A stretch of 64,000 nt of DNA, taken from NCBI GenBank assembly GCA_030427905.1, contig JAUICL010000002.1, forward strand, positions 558,001 through 622,000. Direction: 5' to 3'. Of the stretch, positions 38,214 to 48,389 are shown piece by piece (positions within the stretch are counted from its first letter, which is position 1; each line of letters starts with the position of its first letter). The DNA comes from Bacteroidia bacterium (GTDB taxonomy: Bacteria; Bacteroidota; Bacteroidia; Flavobacteriales_D; Cryomorphaceae). Both the position numbers and the translations under genes were made by a program. Below the pieces are notes generated by a model that was not told where the DNA came from, ran no database searches, and saw nothing but the letters and a program-made list of their open reading frames with translations.

Positions 38214-39506
38214 CTAGAGAGTTTTGAATCGTTCGTAGGCTTCCCTTTCAAGCTGAGCGCGGTGATCGGGGTGTGCTATTTCGATCAAAGCTTTGGCCCG
38301 CTCACGTAAATTCATCCCGTAGAGATCTCTCGCTCCATATTCTGTAACCACGTGATGAACGTGCGCACGGGTAGTTGTGACGCTGGCACCAGGCTTGAGC
38401 GTTGGTACGATCTTAGAAATTCCTTTTGGCGTTTGGCTACCAAGCGCTATGATGGGCAATCCGCCAGCCGATAGTGAAGCACCCCGTATAAAGTCCATTT
38501 GACCACCTACTCCCGAAAACTGCAATGAGCCTATGGAGTCGGCACAGACTTGACCAGTCAAGTCAATTTCGATCGCAGAATTTATCGCCACCACTTTTGG
38601 ATTCTTGCGAATCACTGCCGTGTCGTTGGTATAGGAAGCATCCTTGAAGTTGACCATGGGATTGTCGTCGATGAAATCAAAAAGCCGCTGGCTACCCATG
38701 GCAAATGTGGCTACGATGCGCGTCGGATCTACCTTTTTCTCTTCGCCGGTCACAATGCCCGCATCCACAAGATCGATTAAGCCATCCGAAAACATTTCGG
38801 TATGAACACCGAGTCTTTTATGCCCTTTCAGTTGAGCTAAAACCGCGTCTGGAATGGCGCCAATCCCCATTTGCATCGTGGCCCCATCTGGAATCATCTC
38901 CGCAATGATTTTACCTATTGATTCTTCCACTGGTCCGATTGGCCGCGGAGATGCTACAGGCAGAGCTTCATCAACTTCAACTGCTATATCGAGCTCTTTC
39001 CAGTGGATTGTTCCTTCGCCGTGTGTGCGGGGCACTTGGGGATTCACTTGTGCGATGACGAGTTTGGCCGACTCAAGGGCACCAAGAGTCATATCAATCG
39101 AAGAACCCAGGCTACAAAATCCGTGTTTATCTGGTGGCGATACAGAAATCAATGCGACATCTATCGGCAATATCCCGCGCCGGAAGAGTAGGGGCATTTC
39201 GCTCAGGAAAACGGGAATGTAATCGGCATTTCCTTCGGCTACAGCCTTTCTGGTATTTCCACCTACAAAGCAGGCATTGTGATGAAAATGCCCTTGAAAC
39301 TGCACGTCGGTGTACTTCGCTGGACCTTCTGTGTGGATGTGAATAATCTCAACATCTTTCAATTCTTTTCCCCTTTCACAAAGGGCATCCAGAAGTTTGT
39401 GAGGAGTCATTGCAGCGCCTTGTACAAAAACGCGATCTCCAGACTTAATGCGCTTTACAGCTCCAGCTGGAGACTGCAATATGGTTTTGGTTGGTGAGTT
39501 TCTCAT
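38214..39506 (-). CDS. Acetyl-CoA hydrolase / 4-hydroxybutyrate CoA-transferase family
   Basis: 430 residues with two CoA-transferase lobes. GIGAIPDAVLAQL (about 219-231) precedes the catalytic Glu in HTEMFSDG, followed by GGQMDF and the C-terminal VTEYGARDLYG. Family members move CoA between short-chain acids (acetate, butyrate, succinate) or hydrolyse acetyl-CoA. Single gene with a strong sigma-A type promoter (39523-39552). Cytoplasmic. Confidence 0.92.
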   Translation of the reverse strand: MRNSPTKTILQSPAGAVKRIKSGDRVFVQGAAMTPHKLLDALCERGKELKDVEIIHIHTEGPAKYTDVQFQGHFHHNACFVGGNTRKAVAEGNADYIPVFLSEMPLLFRRGILPIDVALISVSPPDKHGFCSLGSSIDMTLGALESAKLVIAQVNPQVPRTHGEGTIHWKELDIAVEVDEALPVASPRPIGPVEESIGKIIAEMIPDGATMQMGIGAIPDAVLAQLKGHKRLGVHTEMFSDGLIDLVDAGIVTGEEKKVDPTRIVATFAMGSQRLFDFIDDNPMVNFKDASYTNDTAVIRKNPKVVAINSAIEIDLTGQVCADSIGSLQFSGVGGQMDFIRGASLSAGGLPIIALGSQTPKGISKIVPTLKPGASVTTTRAHVHHVVTEYGARDLYGMNLRERAKALIEIAHPDHRAQLEREAYERFKTL

Positions 39507-39522
39507 GGTCTTAGCGATTACT

Positions 39523-39552
39523 CAAATGTACGGCAAACCACCCGTATTCAAA
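39523..39552 (-). promoter_or_regulatory. Promoter of CoA-transferase gene
   Basis: Minus strand: TTTG (39552-39549), 18 bp, TACATTTG (39530-39523). Both elements match the Bacteroidota consensus exactly and the spacing is normal. The ATG at 39506 lies 16 bp after the -7 box. Confidence 0.75.
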
Positions 39553-39589
39553 ACCAAGAGATATCCCACAAAATAGGTATTCTCAGGCT

Positions 39590-41053
39590 CTAATTGTCCC
39601 CATAAAAATGTTTAGAAAGGAAGTTTGGCTCAAACTTAAAGGCCTGCGAAGAAGCCGTTCTATCTAGCTTTTCGTTAATGGCCAAGGTCCACAGCACGAT
39701 CTCCATGCAGAGATATCGATCAGAGTCGGTCAAATTCGGTCTGAACTGATCGACCAGTTTTCCGAGCGGAGTGATTTTATCGAGCGCCTTACGATAATTC
39801 TCATCTGTGAGCTCATTGCTCAGTTCGAGAAAGGCGTTTTGATCAAACCACTCAATAATCTTCGAGTATGGAGTTGGAACCCCGTCTTTCTCAAGACGCT
39901 GAATTCGCGGAAATGTCTCTTCAAATTCAGCTACTACAGCTTCATCGATCAATTTGCGTGCTACTTCATCAGCGCCTTCCTGCTCGCCCTCATACACCAG
40001 CTCTATTTTTCCTGTTATGGACGGAATGATCGCCAGAAAATCGATTAAACGCACTTCCGTTTTTTCTGCACCAGATTCAATTAAGCGCAATTCGGCGGCC
40101 GCCATCAAATTTTCCATCGCGGTGATGCTCAAGCGGGCACTTACGCCACTCTTGGCATCTACGAATTCACTCTTTCGCGCTTCAAAGGACACCCGTTCTA
40201 TCAAGTCACGGGCGATATTGGGAACGTGAACCAGATTCTTAATTTCAGGAGAAATGCGAGCTTCTTGTTCGGTAATGGTACGCGCTAGCCCAATGGTTTC
40301 GGGGTAATGCGTAAAAATTTGTGAACCAATCCGATCTTTCAGTGGGGTCACGATGCTCCCGCGATTGGTGTAGTCTTCGGGGTTTGCGGTGAAAACGAAC
40401 TGGATGTCGAGTGGAAGTCTCAGTTGAAATCCACGAATCTGAATATCGCCTTCTTGAAGGATATTAAACAGCGCTACTTGAATGCGCGCTTGAAGGTCGG
40501 GAAGCTCGTTGATCACAAATATGCTGCGATTGGCACGCGGTATCATCCCATAGTGCAATACGCGCTCATCGCTATAGGGCACCTTGAGCGTAGCTGCTTT
40601 GATTGGGTCTATATCTCCGATTAGATCGGCTACATTAACATCTGGAGTTGCCAGCTTTTCAAAAAACCGCTCAGAACGATGTACCCACGCTATTGGAGTG
40701 TCGTCGCCTTTCTCAGCGATTAAATCTCGCGCAAATTTAGAAAGCGGCAGGAGGGGATCATCGTTTATTTCAGACCCCGCTACCACGGGCATATACTCAT
40801 CGAGCAGTTCCACCATGTTTCGAGCTATTCGGGTCTTGGCCTGTCCGCGTAGGCCCAAGAGATTGATGTGATGACCGGCAATAAGCGCTTTCTTCAATTG
40901 CGGTATCACCGTTTCTTCATAGCCCCAAAGGCCACTAAAAACGGGTTCGTTCTTTTGGATTTTTGAAATGAGATTGGACTTAATCTCCTCGCGAATACTC
41001 TTCGTTTTATAACCGGACGCCTTCAGCGCTCCAAGTGTCTTTATATCGTTCAT
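39590..41053 (-). CDS. MoxR/magnesium-chelatase-type AAA+ ATPase
   Basis: 487 residues. Walker A GLRGQAKTR (67-75), then RSIFVINELPDL at the Walker B position, where the usual Asp-Glu reads Asn-Glu, and AARNPEDYTNRG-like sensor I (FVFTANPEDYTNRG). Related to Mg-chelatase I/MoxR ATPases that work with VWA proteins, whose gene ends immediately upstream with no spacer. Such pairs act as chaperones inserting metals or remodelling complexes; client unknown here. Confidence 0.88.
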   Translation of the reverse strand: MNDIKTLGALKASGYKTKSIREEIKSNLISKIQKNEPVFSGLWGYEETVIPQLKKALIAGHHINLLGLRGQAKTRIARNMVELLDEYMPVVAGSEINDDPLLPLSKFARDLIAEKGDDTPIAWVHRSERFFEKLATPDVNVADLIGDIDPIKAATLKVPYSDERVLHYGMIPRANRSIFVINELPDLQARIQVALFNILQEGDIQIRGFQLRLPLDIQFVFTANPEDYTNRGSIVTPLKDRIGSQIFTHYPETIGLARTITEQEARISPEIKNLVHVPNIARDLIERVSFEARKSEFVDAKSGVSARLSITAMENLMAAAELRLIESGAEKTEVRLIDFLAIIPSITGKIELVYEGEQEGADEVARKLIDEAVVAEFEETFPRIQRLEKDGVPTPYSKIIEWFDQNAFLELSNELTDENYRKALDKITPLGKLVDQFRPNLTDSDRYLCMEIVLWTLAINEKLDRTASSQAFKFEPNFLSKHFYGDN

Positions 41054-42175
41054 TTAAATGCGTTTGATTCGGTTTCTTTCGTAATCTTCAAAAATCATAT
41101 CACCCAGGTTTTGCAAGCCAGTTAAAAAGGCTTTCCCTTTGTTTTGCGCGGTAAAAATCTCCACAAAATTCCGCAAATAGGGGTCTTGAGCTATCATGAA
41201 GGTTGTGATGGGAATTTTCAACTTTCGCGCTTGAGCCGCTCGGTTTAAACAAGCTTTTACGATGGTTTCGTCGAGTCCCATGCTATTTTTGTAAAACTCT
41301 CCATTCGGCAAGCGCATGCAGCTGGGCTTCCCATCGGTAATCATGAAAATTTGCTTATTGGTATTTCTTTTTCGCCTGAGAATATCCATGGCCAACTCAA
41401 GCCCAGCAACTGTGTTGGTGTGGTATGGCCCCACTTTCAGATAGGGAAGGTCTTTCACTTGGATGGGCCAGGCATCATCGCCAAAAACGATTACATCAAT
41501 TGTGTCCTTTGGATATTTTCGATGAATGAGCTCAACCAGGGCCATCGCTACCTTTTTAGCTGGGGTAATTCGATCTTCGCCATAGAGAATCATGGAGTGC
41601 GAAATATCAATCATCAGCACAGTACTCATCTGCGCTTTGTGCTGCGACTCTTCCACCATCAAATCAGATTCGGTCAACTGAAAATCATCTATCCCATGAT
41701 TGATTTGGGCGTTCTTCAAACTCTCAGTCATATCCACATTCGATAGGCCATCACCATAGCGGAAAGAACGAAGATCGCCCGTTTTCTCATCACCTTGGCC
41801 TGTCTTAGACGTTTTGTGGTTTCCAAGCCCGCTTTTTCTCAATTTCCCGAAAATCTGATCGAGTGCATACTTGCGCAAGGCACTTTCCATCTTGGCGGTA
41901 AGCAAGCTCTTTCCTTTGCCAGTTCCTGTATTTCCTTCATCAAGTTCTTCTCTTATGTACCCACGCTTTTTCAGGTCTTCCAGAAAATCTTCGAAACTGT
42001 ACGACTCGTTGAAAATGTCGTATTCCTTGTCGAGCTCTTGAAGCCAGTCTAACGCTTCGTCTACATCGCCAGATGTGTGAGTAATCAACTCTTTGAAAAT
42101 GTTGAATACGCGCTCAAATGGGTCTTGATCCTTCGGGGTGAACTTTGAAAATACGAATCCCTTGTTTGATATCAT
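41054..42175 (-). CDS. VWA domain protein (partner of AAA+ ATPase)
   Basis: 373 residues. N-terminal helical region (1-130, including a Gly/Lys-rich linker), then a von Willebrand A domain with an intact MIDAS: Asp190-Ile-Ser192-His-Ser194 and a downstream ITDGKPS. The gene is directly followed (0 bp) by the AAA+ gene, the arrangement of MoxR-VWA operons. Cytoplasmic, no signal peptide. Likely substrate-recognition partner of the ATPase. Confidence 0.9.
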   Translation of the reverse strand: MISNKGFVFSKFTPKDQDPFERVFNIFKELITHTSGDVDEALDWLQELDKEYDIFNESYSFEDFLEDLKKRGYIREELDEGNTGTGKGKSLLTAKMESALRKYALDQIFGKLRKSGLGNHKTSKTGQGDEKTGDLRSFRYGDGLSNVDMTESLKNAQINHGIDDFQLTESDLMVEESQHKAQMSTVLMIDISHSMILYGEDRITPAKKVAMALVELIHRKYPKDTIDVIVFGDDAWPIQVKDLPYLKVGPYHTNTVAGLELAMDILRRKRNTNKQIFMITDGKPSCMRLPNGEFYKNSMGLDETIVKACLNRAAQARKLKIPITTFMIAQDPYLRNFVEIFTAQNKGKAFLTGLQNLGDMIFEDYERNRIKRI

Positions 42176-42288
42176 GTGCTCTCTTAAGTCTCTTCTTTAA
42201 CAGGGTCGGGAAAGAATTGTTCCCGGAAAACTTCCACTCAAAGTTAGTTGAAAATGCTGTAGATTGACCCGCCGTAACAAACCTTAAC

Positions 42289-42726
42289 ATGGATAAAACG
42301 CACTACGAAAAATTGAGTAGAATGTATCTGGGAGCCCGTATCAATAGAGATCATTTTCCTACAACCACATGTGCAATTGAACATGGTTTGGCCACTATTT
42401 CGCTGGAAATTGATCCTTCGTATTTTCATGCTTTGGGGGCGATTCACGGTTTGGTATACTTCAAGCTTCTTGACGATAGTGCATACTTTGCGGCACAATC
42501 GATGGTCACCGATTCATTTTTACTCACCACTAATTTTTCTACGAATATCATCCGGCCAGTCAGTGAAGGTAAACTCGCTGCCACTGGCAAAATCAAGTTC
42601 AGGTCTTCTGGCTTGCTAATCGCAGAGTCTACCATTGTAAATGAAGCAGGTAAGGAAGTGGCCTTTGGAACGGGACACTTCGCAAAGGGAAGGGGAAGAC
42701 TGAGCCCAGAAATCGGTTATATTTAA
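42289..42726 (+). CDS. Hotdog-fold thioesterase (PaaI-like)
   Basis: 145 residues with the hotdog pattern: GAIHGLVYFKLLDDSAYFAAQ (central helix) and TTNFSTNIIRPVSEGKL. The usual HGG is HGL and the catalytic Asp equivalent is in LLDDSA. Hydrolyses acyl-CoA or aryl-CoA thioesters by family. First of three closely spaced plus-strand genes. Confidence 0.85.
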   Translation: MDKTHYEKLSRMYLGARINRDHFPTTTCAIEHGLATISLEIDPSYFHALGAIHGLVYFKLLDDSAYFAAQSMVTDSFLLTTNFSTNIIRPVSEGKLAATGKIKFRSSGLLIAESTIVNEAGKEVAFGTGHFAKGRGRLSPEIGYI

Positions 42727-42750
42727 TCAATTACTTGAAATTGGACTATT

Positions 42751-43203
42751 ATGAATCAAGGGCTTAATAAAGAACTCAAGGTATCGGACTCGATTCTGAT
42801 CCATGCCAAACCCGAAGAAGTTTGGGATGCACTCACCAACCCAACCAAAATCAAAACCTACCTTTTTGGCACCAATACTTCAGGTGAATGGAAGGTCGGG
42901 GGTGAGATTCGATTTGAAGGGGAATACAATGGCCAAGCATATTCCGACAAGGGTTTTGTTCAGACTGCAAAACCGTACCAAGAGCTTTCATATACTTATT
43001 GGACTGGGTTTTCTGGGCTAGCTGATTTGCCCGAAAACTACGCTTTGGTTTCTTACCAGCTTCAACAAACCCAAAAAGGGGTAATGCTCACCTGGACTCA
43101 GGCAGGGTTTGTCAGCGAAGAAGGTCGATCGCATTCAGAAAAGGCTGTAGCCGACTTTCTAGCTCAGATCAAAACGATTGCGGAATCTTCGAACTATCAT
43201 TGA
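42751..43203 (+). CDS. SRPBCC (AHSA1-type) domain protein
   Basis: 150 residues with the START/Bet v1 pattern: HAKPEEVWDALTNPTKIKTYLFG near the N terminus, then GGEIRFEGEYNGQ and a C-terminal amphipathic helix. Family binds hydrophobic ligands or Hsp90. Its TGA stop overlaps the ATG of the next gene (TGATG), so translational coupling is likely. Confidence 0.88.
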   Translation: MNQGLNKELKVSDSILIHAKPEEVWDALTNPTKIKTYLFGTNTSGEWKVGGEIRFEGEYNGQAYSDKGFVQTAKPYQELSYTYWTGFSGLADLPENYALVSYQLQQTQKGVMLTWTQAGFVSEEGRSHSEKAVADFLAQIKTIAESSNYH

Positions 43204-43814
43204 TGTACATCCCAAAACATTTCGAAAGTACCGACGAAGCGGCTGCGCTTGCCTTTATGCAGCGATTTAGCTTTGCAACCCTGGTGACGGTGGATGGCGA
43301 GACTCCAGTAGCCACACATCTTCCGTTTGTAGCTGAAAATCGTGACCATCAAATTGTACTGACGACTCATTTGGCCAAAGCCAATCCACATGCCAAATTA
43401 CTGGGGCAGGAGCAGCTCGTGATTTTTCAAACGCCACATGCGTACATCTCGCCAGATCACTACGAGAAAAAACAGAATGTGCCAACCTGGAACTACTTGG
43501 CCGTACATGCATATGGACAAGCAATGCTGATTGAATCAGAGCCAGAAGTAATGACTGTACTCGAATCGATGATAGGCTTTTATGAGTCGGCATATATGGA
43601 TCAGTGGGCTGAACTTTCACCCGAGTACAAATCAAATATGGCCAAAGGAATCGTGGCCTTCGAGCTGGTTGTGAATCGCATTCAACACAAGGAAAAACTG
43701 AGTCAAAACAAAACGAGTGAAGAGCGAAAATCGATTGTTTCTAGCCTTGCGGGCTCCAGCGCTGAGCACGAGCAATTAGTGGCTGAGTATATGAAGAAGC
43801 ACGAAGGAAATTAA
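43203..43814 (+). CDS. PaiB-like FMN-binding negative regulator
   Basis: 203 residues. MYIPKHFESTD at the start, ATHLPFV, and HAYISPDHYEKKQNVPTWNY match the PaiB/FMN-binding split-barrel family, which in Bacillus represses protease and sporulation genes; molecular role in Bacteroidota is not established. Start ATG 43203 overlaps the upstream stop. Third gene of the operon. Confidence 0.9.
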   Translation: MYIPKHFESTDEAAALAFMQRFSFATLVTVDGETPVATHLPFVAENRDHQIVLTTHLAKANPHAKLLGQEQLVIFQTPHAYISPDHYEKKQNVPTWNYLAVHAYGQAMLIESEPEVMTVLESMIGFYESAYMDQWAELSPEYKSNMAKGIVAFELVVNRIQHKEKLSQNKTSEERKSIVSSLAGSSAEHEQLVAEYMKKHEGN

Positions 43815-43870
43815 GGTCTGTTGGCTGGTGTAACAGTGCTGAACCCGAAGCGAAATCTTAGGTTTGAATC

Positions 43871-44737
43871 ATGTTAAAAAACATCGTCAGAATCATTCTC
43901 GTTTTGCTCATCTGCCAAGATGTTGTAGCCCAGATGCCGGACCGACCAAACACGCTGTTGTTTAAGGTGAGTCACCCTGACAGCCCAGTAATTTCTTACC
44001 TTTTTGGAACCCACCACGCTTTTGGGAAAGCGTTTTTTGACTCACTTACGCCAGCTAATACAGCCTTAGCCGAGTGTTCCATTCTCCTTACCGAGACTGA
44101 TCCAAATCATCTTTCATCGACCGAGATTATAAACAAGCGTACACGTGATACGGAGTGGAAAAAGTACTTCAATAAGCAGGATTTGGAATACCTGGATACC
44201 TTGTTTTCGGTTAGCGATGTAGCTTTAACCAAACTCAGCCCGGCAGAGCTATACACGGCTTTAAATCGCAAGTACAATGAGCGCGTATGCGGGGCAAAGG
44301 CAGAAGGCGATTCACATATTTCTCTCGATGAGTATATTCAAGAGAAGGGTAAAAAACTCGGTTTGAAACTAGCCGGGTTTGAAAGTCCGGCTCTACAGCT
44401 TGAGTTTATCAATCGCGACATAGAAGGCATGCCAATCAAAGTCCATAAAAAGCGACTCAGACACCTATTAGAACTGTTCAAAACCGAGAATCCAGCCAAT
44501 TGCCAAGATGTAGGTTGGTACAGTAAGATGGATTATCAGCTTCAATTGGAAAAGGCCTGCACCAACGCATTGATGCTCACGAATCGAAACGATCAATGGA
44601 TGAAAACCATTGTTCCGGAGATCACAAAGAATCGTTGTTTTATTGCCGTAGGCTTAAGCCATTTGATGTTTGAATGTGGACTGATAAGCCAGCTCCAGGA
44701 AATGGGTTTTGTAGTAGAGCCAGTCCTAATCAACTGA
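43871..44737 (+). CDS. TraB/GumN family protein
   Basis: 288 residues. Signal peptide to about residue 20 (ends CQDVVAQ), then SYLFGTHHAFGKAF with the paired-His motif and FIAVGLSHLMFECGLISQL near the C terminus, the two conserved ends of the TraB/GumN (Tiki-like) metalloprotease superfamily. Likely secreted or periplasmic. Activity not proven for bacterial members. Confidence 0.88.
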   Translation: MLKNIVRIILVLLICQDVVAQMPDRPNTLLFKVSHPDSPVISYLFGTHHAFGKAFFDSLTPANTALAECSILLTETDPNHLSSTEIINKRTRDTEWKKYFNKQDLEYLDTLFSVSDVALTKLSPAELYTALNRKYNERVCGAKAEGDSHISLDEYIQEKGKKLGLKLAGFESPALQLEFINRDIEGMPIKVHKKRLRHLLELFKTENPANCQDVGWYSKMDYQLQLEKACTNALMLTNRNDQWMKTIVPEITKNRCFIAVGLSHLMFECGLISQLQEMGFVVEPVLIN

Positions 44738-44888
44738 TTTTGCCTCAGCAATTCTTGGAGTTTGATGAGATGAGCAATTATCTCAGTTTCCCCATGATGC
44801 CTAACAATTTTAGTTCTATCTCTGACATAGGTATATAATTCTTTAGTTTTTCAGCCATCTATTCGCATTTTACCTCGTCGAATAGTTG

Positions 44889-47696
44889 ATGAAAAGCACT
44901 TTTAAATCAGTTTCGGTAAAAGCTTATTACAAGCTATGCATAGCCACTTTGTTGGTGTGCTTTTACTTTACAGGCCAAGGTCAGTCTTGTGTCGATATCG
45001 ATATCCCAGCATTGCCATTTTCTACTGCTACCACAACGTGCAACGCTGGGAATGATATTAATGCAGGTAATTCTTGTGGATCGTGGTTTATGACGGGAGA
45101 AGATTTGACTTTCGCATTCACAACCGATCAGGAAGAATGTCTTAACTTAGAGCTATCTGGTTTTACTGATGGTGCTTTGGGAGTGATTGTGACTTCAGAC
45201 TGTCCAGAAGATGGCGATGCAGATTGCGTAGCTTCCGCATCAAGCATGTGGGGTGTATCTGATTTATCTCTTGTCGTTTCAACTGCCCCAAGCACCACGT
45301 ACTACATCACGGTGAGCACAGATAACTGGCTAGCAACCTGTACGGATTTTTCCATGGAACTAAGCTCTGTTTGCCCTGATCCAACGCCGGAAGATTGTCT
45401 AGGTGCGATTAATATTTGTGAGGACTATTTCTTCGAGCCCACCGCTCCATTGGGGAATGGAAACTATCCCGACGATCTTGGAAACACGGCTTGCGGATTT
45501 TTTGGCGCCAACAATTCTGGCTGGTATACATTTACGATTCAGGAAGATGGAGTGTTGAACTTCACTTTGACTCCGACTGGTGATGATGACTATGATTGGG
45601 CGCTTTTTGATTTGACAAATGCTACCTGTTCTGAGATTTCAACAAACCCAGATCTCTTGGTAAGTTGCAATACCTATGGCCTTATTGGAGTTAATGGTCC
45701 TACCGGAATATCGTCAGCTGAAGGCGGTACGGGAAGCGCCAATGGCCCAGGAGATTTGAACGGCCCACCATTCAACGCCGATTACAATGTAGTGGCTGGT
45801 GAAACTTACGTGTTGATGGTTTCAAACTGGTCGGGAACGACCAATGGCTACGAGCTTGATCTATCTGAATCTACAGCGACATTTATCGATGATGTTCTTC
45901 CTGAAGTGAATGTTGTGAACGCTTCTTGTGATGGTTTGTACGTGCAGTTTTCGGAGTACATGGATTGCGCCACCGTTTTGCCAGAGCACTTTACAGTCCA
46001 GGATGAAACTGGGCTCCAATATCCCGTTTCAGCCGTAGAGTCAAGCTGTGAAGATGGGTTGGACTACACCTTGTCGGTTGTATTGAGCTTCGACCTAGCT
46101 TTCCCTTCTGAGGGTGGAGAGTTCACCCTTAATTTTCAGGCCGACGAGCTGGCCGATCTATGTGGAAACTTTCTAGAGCCGAGCACTTTTCCCTTCACCG
46201 TTGCCGATGGGCCTGAGATTAGCATTACTTCAATTCCGGCGGCTTGTGGAAATAGCAATGGCGCAATTACTGTAGATGTTGTGTCGGGAGGGGTAGAACC
46301 ATTTACATTTAGAATAGACAACGAAGCTTTTCAAACTTCAAATGTGTTTTCTGGTTTGCTTCCAGGCGATTACACCATCACCACCATGGATGCCACAGGA
46401 TGTCAATATCAATCGCTTGCTACGGTAGAAAATGAAGAGATAGAGTTCACGGCTGGAGTCGACATAAACATTTGCGAGAACCAATATCAAGCTACGGCTA
46501 CCGTACCCGATGGGTATTCAGGTCAATGGACGGTTGCAGGCGATGTTGAAATTGCAGACCCAACCGATCCAAACACGACCTTTACAGCCAATGAAGCAGG
46601 GACGTTTGAGTTCATTTGGACAATTACAAACGGAGTGAATTGTACAGAAAGTAAATCCATTGAGATAGGCTTCACCGATATTCAGCCGGTGGCAATAAAC
46701 ATAACATCGCCTATTTGCCACAACGGATGCGATGGGAGTGCAGAAGTACTAATCTCTGGCGTACCGGCCACCAGCGATGTAACCTATACCTGGTCAGATG
46801 GCGATGCGTCTCCCGATCAGCCTACACAGGTCGAAAACCTCTGCAGTGGCTTAGTCAGCTTAAACATTGTAACAGATGTGGGGTGTGAGTATGAATTGGT
46901 CTTACCTGTTTCGAATCCGCCAGAATTGCATATCGATGAATTGACTTCGACAGCAGAATCCTGTCCGGAATATTGTGATGGCGAAATCATGATACAAAGC
47001 GATGAAGCAGTTGATTACAGCATCGATGGCGGTGAGACTTTTAAAGCAGGAGGGCATTTTACCGACCTTTGTGCTGGCTTTTACACTGTAGTTGTAAGGA
47101 ATGAAAGTCAATGCGAAACAAGTGCTACGCTCACCATCTTCGCACCCGAAGGCCCTAGCGCTAGCTTTTATGCCATCGAGAAGAGAAAATCAGTACTCGA
47201 CCCAAATTTTGAATTCGAAAACACGAGTGAGAATTTTACTTCGAGCTATTGGGAGTTTGAACATCCAAATGGGAAGGAGAGTTCTCGAGATGAAAATCCT
47301 TCATTTTCTTTCTCTGATCCTGGGCCAGGAGAATACGATGTGATGTTAGTGGCAAGTAACGAAACGGGCTGTGCAGACACGACTCACAGCAGCATTTCGC
47401 TTTACGAAGATGAAATGATCTACATCCCAAATTCGTTTACACCAAATGGCGATGGGATAAACGATGTATTTAAAGTGTCTGGAGTAGGAATAGGTTCCGT
47501 TGAGTTGCAGATCTATGACCGTTGGGGAATGGAGATTTACAAAGAGTCTGGAACGGATGTATCGTGGAATGGTGATATCAATAGCAATGGGTACTACCCA
47601 GAAACCGGAGTTTACATTTACAAACTAAAGGTCCACAGCGCTGAAGATCCCAGGGTGGTTTGGGAAGAGAGTGGGAATGTCCTGCTTTTAAGGTAG
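44889..47696 (+). CDS. Large T9SS type B surface protein with SprB-like repeats
   Basis: 935 residues. Signal peptide (to about FTGQGQ, residue 32), two pre-peptidase-like beta domains (about 33-160 and 165-325), an Ig-like domain with PEVNVVNASCDG, at least two SprB-type repeats (ISITSIPAACGNSNGAI and INITSPICHNGCDG), a PKD-like segment (SSYWEFEHPNGKE) and the type B C-terminal domain from NSFTPNGDGINDVF to VLLLR. ATG 44889 preferred over TTG 44886. Probably a cell-surface adhesin or gliding-related protein. Confidence 0.9.
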   Translation: MKSTFKSVSVKAYYKLCIATLLVCFYFTGQGQSCVDIDIPALPFSTATTTCNAGNDINAGNSCGSWFMTGEDLTFAFTTDQEECLNLELSGFTDGALGVIVTSDCPEDGDADCVASASSMWGVSDLSLVVSTAPSTTYYITVSTDNWLATCTDFSMELSSVCPDPTPEDCLGAINICEDYFFEPTAPLGNGNYPDDLGNTACGFFGANNSGWYTFTIQEDGVLNFTLTPTGDDDYDWALFDLTNATCSEISTNPDLLVSCNTYGLIGVNGPTGISSAEGGTGSANGPGDLNGPPFNADYNVVAGETYVLMVSNWSGTTNGYELDLSESTATFIDDVLPEVNVVNASCDGLYVQFSEYMDCATVLPEHFTVQDETGLQYPVSAVESSCEDGLDYTLSVVLSFDLAFPSEGGEFTLNFQADELADLCGNFLEPSTFPFTVADGPEISITSIPAACGNSNGAITVDVVSGGVEPFTFRIDNEAFQTSNVFSGLLPGDYTITTMDATGCQYQSLATVENEEIEFTAGVDINICENQYQATATVPDGYSGQWTVAGDVEIADPTDPNTTFTANEAGTFEFIWTITNGVNCTESKSIEIGFTDIQPVAINITSPICHNGCDGSAEVLISGVPATSDVTYTWSDGDASPDQPTQVENLCSGLVSLNIVTDVGCEYELVLPVSNPPELHIDELTSTAESCPEYCDGEIMIQSDEAVDYSIDGGETFKAGGHFTDLCAGFYTVVVRNESQCETSATLTIFAPEGPSASFYAIEKRKSVLDPNFEFENTSENFTSSYWEFEHPNGKESSRDENPSFSFSDPGPGEYDVMLVASNETGCADTTHSSISLYEDEMIYIPNSFTPNGDGINDVFKVSGVGIGSVELQIYDRWGMEIYKESGTDVSWNGDINSNGYYPETGVYIYKLKVHSAEDPRVVWEESGNVLLLR

Positions 47697-47732
47697 TATG
47701 TTGTGAACAGGCTCTTTCAATTTGATTAATTC

Positions 47733-48389
47733 TTATCGCTTCAAGTAATCGTTAATCGCACGGCTCACTTCGTCTGGTTTATCGAGAATCATCAAATGGG
47801 TACCCGAATCAATGATCACCGATGATTTATCTACCAGAGGGATTACGATATCTTCAGTTCCGTGAATCTTCAACTTCTCTGATAGCCTAACATCGTTTTC
47901 CCATTTTCCTATGGCTCCCAAAGCCCACCTTGTGAAATCGATATCTGAATCAGCTAGTATGGCTTTGAGAAGTTCCTTTTTCTTGGTCCCAAAGAACTTA
48001 GCAGCTAAATCAATCGGTGGATTGGCTAACATGTCGGGGATGAATTTATTGGCTTTCATCTTGGCGCCAGCCTTGATGGCTAGAGGGAGTTCACTTCGAG
48101 TTTCGGATGTAGAAATGAGAATAGCCTTTGAGCCTGGGATTATTTTGGCCATTTCTGTCGCGAGCATTCCACCAAAACTCAACCCCAAAATAATTGGCTT
48201 TTCGACCTGATCAATCCCGTAAGTGGTCATCATCCTATGAGCATATGATTTCAAAGTTTCATCGGGCAGGGGCTCAATCCAAGGCAAGTACTGCAATGGG
48301 TTGTCCAAATTTAAAAACTGAAAGACCCGGTCATCTGCCGCGATTCCACTTATAGCGTATATAGTCTGCTTATTTGTCATATGATCCAT
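47733..48389 (-). CDS. Alpha/beta hydrolase
   Basis: About 218 residues. Nucleophile Ser in GLSFGG (residues about 66-71), Asp in the IHGTEDIVIP strand, and His in SGTHLMI complete a triad. No signal peptide. Start uncertain: ATGs at 48389 and 48380 both give a sensible N terminus; the frame stays open to 48482 but adds an unlikely extension. Substrate unknown. Confidence 0.82.
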   Translation of the reverse strand: MDHMTNKQTIYAISGIAADDRVFQFLNLDNPLQYLPWIEPLPDETLKSYAHRMMTTYGIDQVEKPIILGLSFGGMLATEMAKIIPGSKAILISTSETRSELPLAIKAGAKMKANKFIPDMLANPPIDLAAKFFGTKKKELLKAILADSDIDFTRWALGAIGKWENDVRLSEKLKIHGTEDIVIPLVDKSSVIIDSGTHLMILDKPDEVSRAINDYLKR

